Positions 6,598 through 7,443 of a stretch of DNA of 7,443 nucleotides are shown one piece after another. The DNA is taken from NCBI RefSeq assembly GCF_937877005.1, contig NZ_CALEFV010000271.1:1-7443 (forward strand), written 5' to 3'. Source of the stretch: an uncultured Fibrobacter sp. Lineage in GTDB: Bacteria; Fibrobacterota; Fibrobacteria; Fibrobacterales; Fibrobacteraceae. The number at the start of each line of letters is the position of its first letter. Within the stretch, counting starts at the first letter, position 1. The position numbers and the translations under genes are program-made. Below the pieces are notes generated by a model. That model searched no databases, was not told the origin of the DNA, and worked only from the letters and a program-made list of their open reading frames with translations.

Positions 6598-7443
6598 TTA
6601 TTGTTTCAGTTTCAGACGAAGCTCTGTCTTATAGCTGTTGCCATCAATACTATGCTTATAAGTATAGTTGCCGGCATACATCAACTCCAAACGTTTCTTG
6701 AAGGTCGAAAGTCCAAGCCCACTTGCATTCGCCTTTGCCTTGCGCGGAAAGTTACTATTCTCGCCCACAAAGCTAAGTTCATCCCCTTTCTGCACAATCT
6801 TGATATGGGCAAAGCTCTTGCCGTCTGGATTCACGCAATGTTTCATCGCATTTTCCATCAACGGCATCATCAACAGCGGTTCCACTTGACAATCCGGATT
6901 TTCAAGTTCGTATTCAAATTTAAAATCAAAGGAATCGTCATGTCTCAATTTCTCAAGTTCCGCATACTTTTCCAAAATGCCCACATCTTCTTTAAGCGAA
7001 ATATACTTGTCGCCTGTCTGGTAAAGCATCACACGAATCAGCTGCGAAAGTTTCGTCATACTTGTTTCGGCAAGGCCAGGGTCTATACGAATCAGGCTAG
7101 TAATATTGTTCAAGGTATTGAACAAGAAATGCGGCGAGAGTTGGTTCTTCAAGAACTTGAGTTCGTATTCCAAAGTCGAGCGTTTTTTTTCACGCAAGAT
7201 AAATGCCCTAATGATTTGTCTCGTAAACATCGAAATCAAGATGCACACAAAGCAGATGAGCGCAAGAGCTATCAGGAACACGAGCACCGTCCATACGGAA
7301 AAATGTCCACGCCCGGCCCCCGCACTAAAGCAATAGTTGCTAAAGAATTCAACGATGCCTTCTCCCGCCTTGCGTTGCAGCAGGAAATAGAACACCTCGC
7401 GCCCAAGCAACGAAAAGAAAAGCAACAGGGCATTGCCGACAAA
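6598..7443 (-). CDS. LytS/YehU-type sensor histidine kinase, 5' end outside the window
   Basis: This membrane sensor kinase belongs to the His_kinase (PF06580) class, whose members normally phosphorylate LytTR response regulators. The frame is open to the window edge, giving 281 visible residues; the TTG at 7425 has no ribosome binding site, so the real start is upstream. A hydrophobic segment begins at the edge (LLLFFSLLGREVFYFLL) and a second membrane helix spans visible residues about 49-73 (SVWTVLVFLIALALICFVCI). A basic, probably coiled-coil stretch follows (REKKRSTLEYELKFLKN). QLSPHFLFN is at 101-109, with phosphoacceptor H105. The N box of the ATPase domain is MPLMENAMKH (193-202), and the G box with its following helix is SGLGLSTFKKRLELMY (241-256). 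All core motifs look intact, and the protein ends normally at KLKQ. No response regulator lies immediately downstream, so its partner is upstream of the window or elsewhere. It is on the same strand as the secreted operon, 186 bases before it. Confidence 0.9.
   Translation of the reverse strand, partial: FVGNALLLFFSLLGREVFYFLLQRKAGEGIVEFFSNYCFSAGAGRGHFSVWTVLVFLIALALICFVCILISMFTRQIIRAFILREKKRSTLEYELKFLKNQLSPHFLFNTLNNITSLIRIDPGLAETSMTKLSQLIRVMLYQTGDKYISLKEDVGILEKYAELEKLRHDDSFDFKFEYELENPDCQVEPLLMMPLMENAMKHCVNPDGKSFAHIKIVQKGDELSFVGENSNFPRKAKANASGLGLSTFKKRLELMYAGNYTYKHSIDGNSYKTELRLKLKQ

Overview
The window looks like a chromosomal segment from a Gram-negative, anaerobic, Fibrobacter-like bacterium. 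This assignment is an inference. It rests on a stand-alone biotin-enzyme carboxyltransferase with the strong codon bias of a highly expressed fermentation gene, a lipoprotein with an outer-membrane-type C-terminus, secreted proteins with beta-sandwich binding domains, and clear GGAGG-type ribosome binding sites, which argue against Bacteroidota. Nothing mobile, no RNA gene and no CRISPR array is visible.

Layout. (1) Positions 70-1644, + strand: a 524-residue carboxyltransferase subunit of the oxaloacetate decarboxylase / pyruvate carboxylase / transcarboxylase 5S type. It has no biotin-carrier domain and ends in a likely bidirectional terminator at 1681-1710. (2) Everything else is on the minus strand. 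Read in the direction of transcription, it holds the 3' part of a LytS/YehU-type sensor histidine kinase (7443-6598, cut by the window edge), a 186-base intergenic region, a secreted 418-residue protein (6411-5155), a secreted 839-residue alpha/beta hydrolase (5153-2634), and a 277-residue lipoprotein (2569-1736) that converges on the carboxyltransferase.

How the parts may work together. The two secreted proteins form a tight pair: the downstream start codon lies one base after the upstream stop codon, and its ribosome binding site is inside the upstream gene. Each has its own signal peptide. The larger one carries a lipase-like nucleophile elbow (GISQGG) and an SPHQGA motif; the smaller one begins with a carbohydrate-binding-like domain and has an unfamiliar C-terminal half. 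I suspect the pair is a two-polypeptide version of a long single-chain secreted hydrolase. The adjacent kinase is of the class that normally works with LytTR response regulators, and the region upstream of the pair holds weak LytTR-like 9-mers. Control of the hydrolase pair by this kinase is therefore possible but unproven. The lipoprotein may be transcribed separately, from a TATAAT box overlapping the end of the hydrolase gene. The carboxyltransferase is housekeeping metabolism and appears unrelated to the minus-strand genes.
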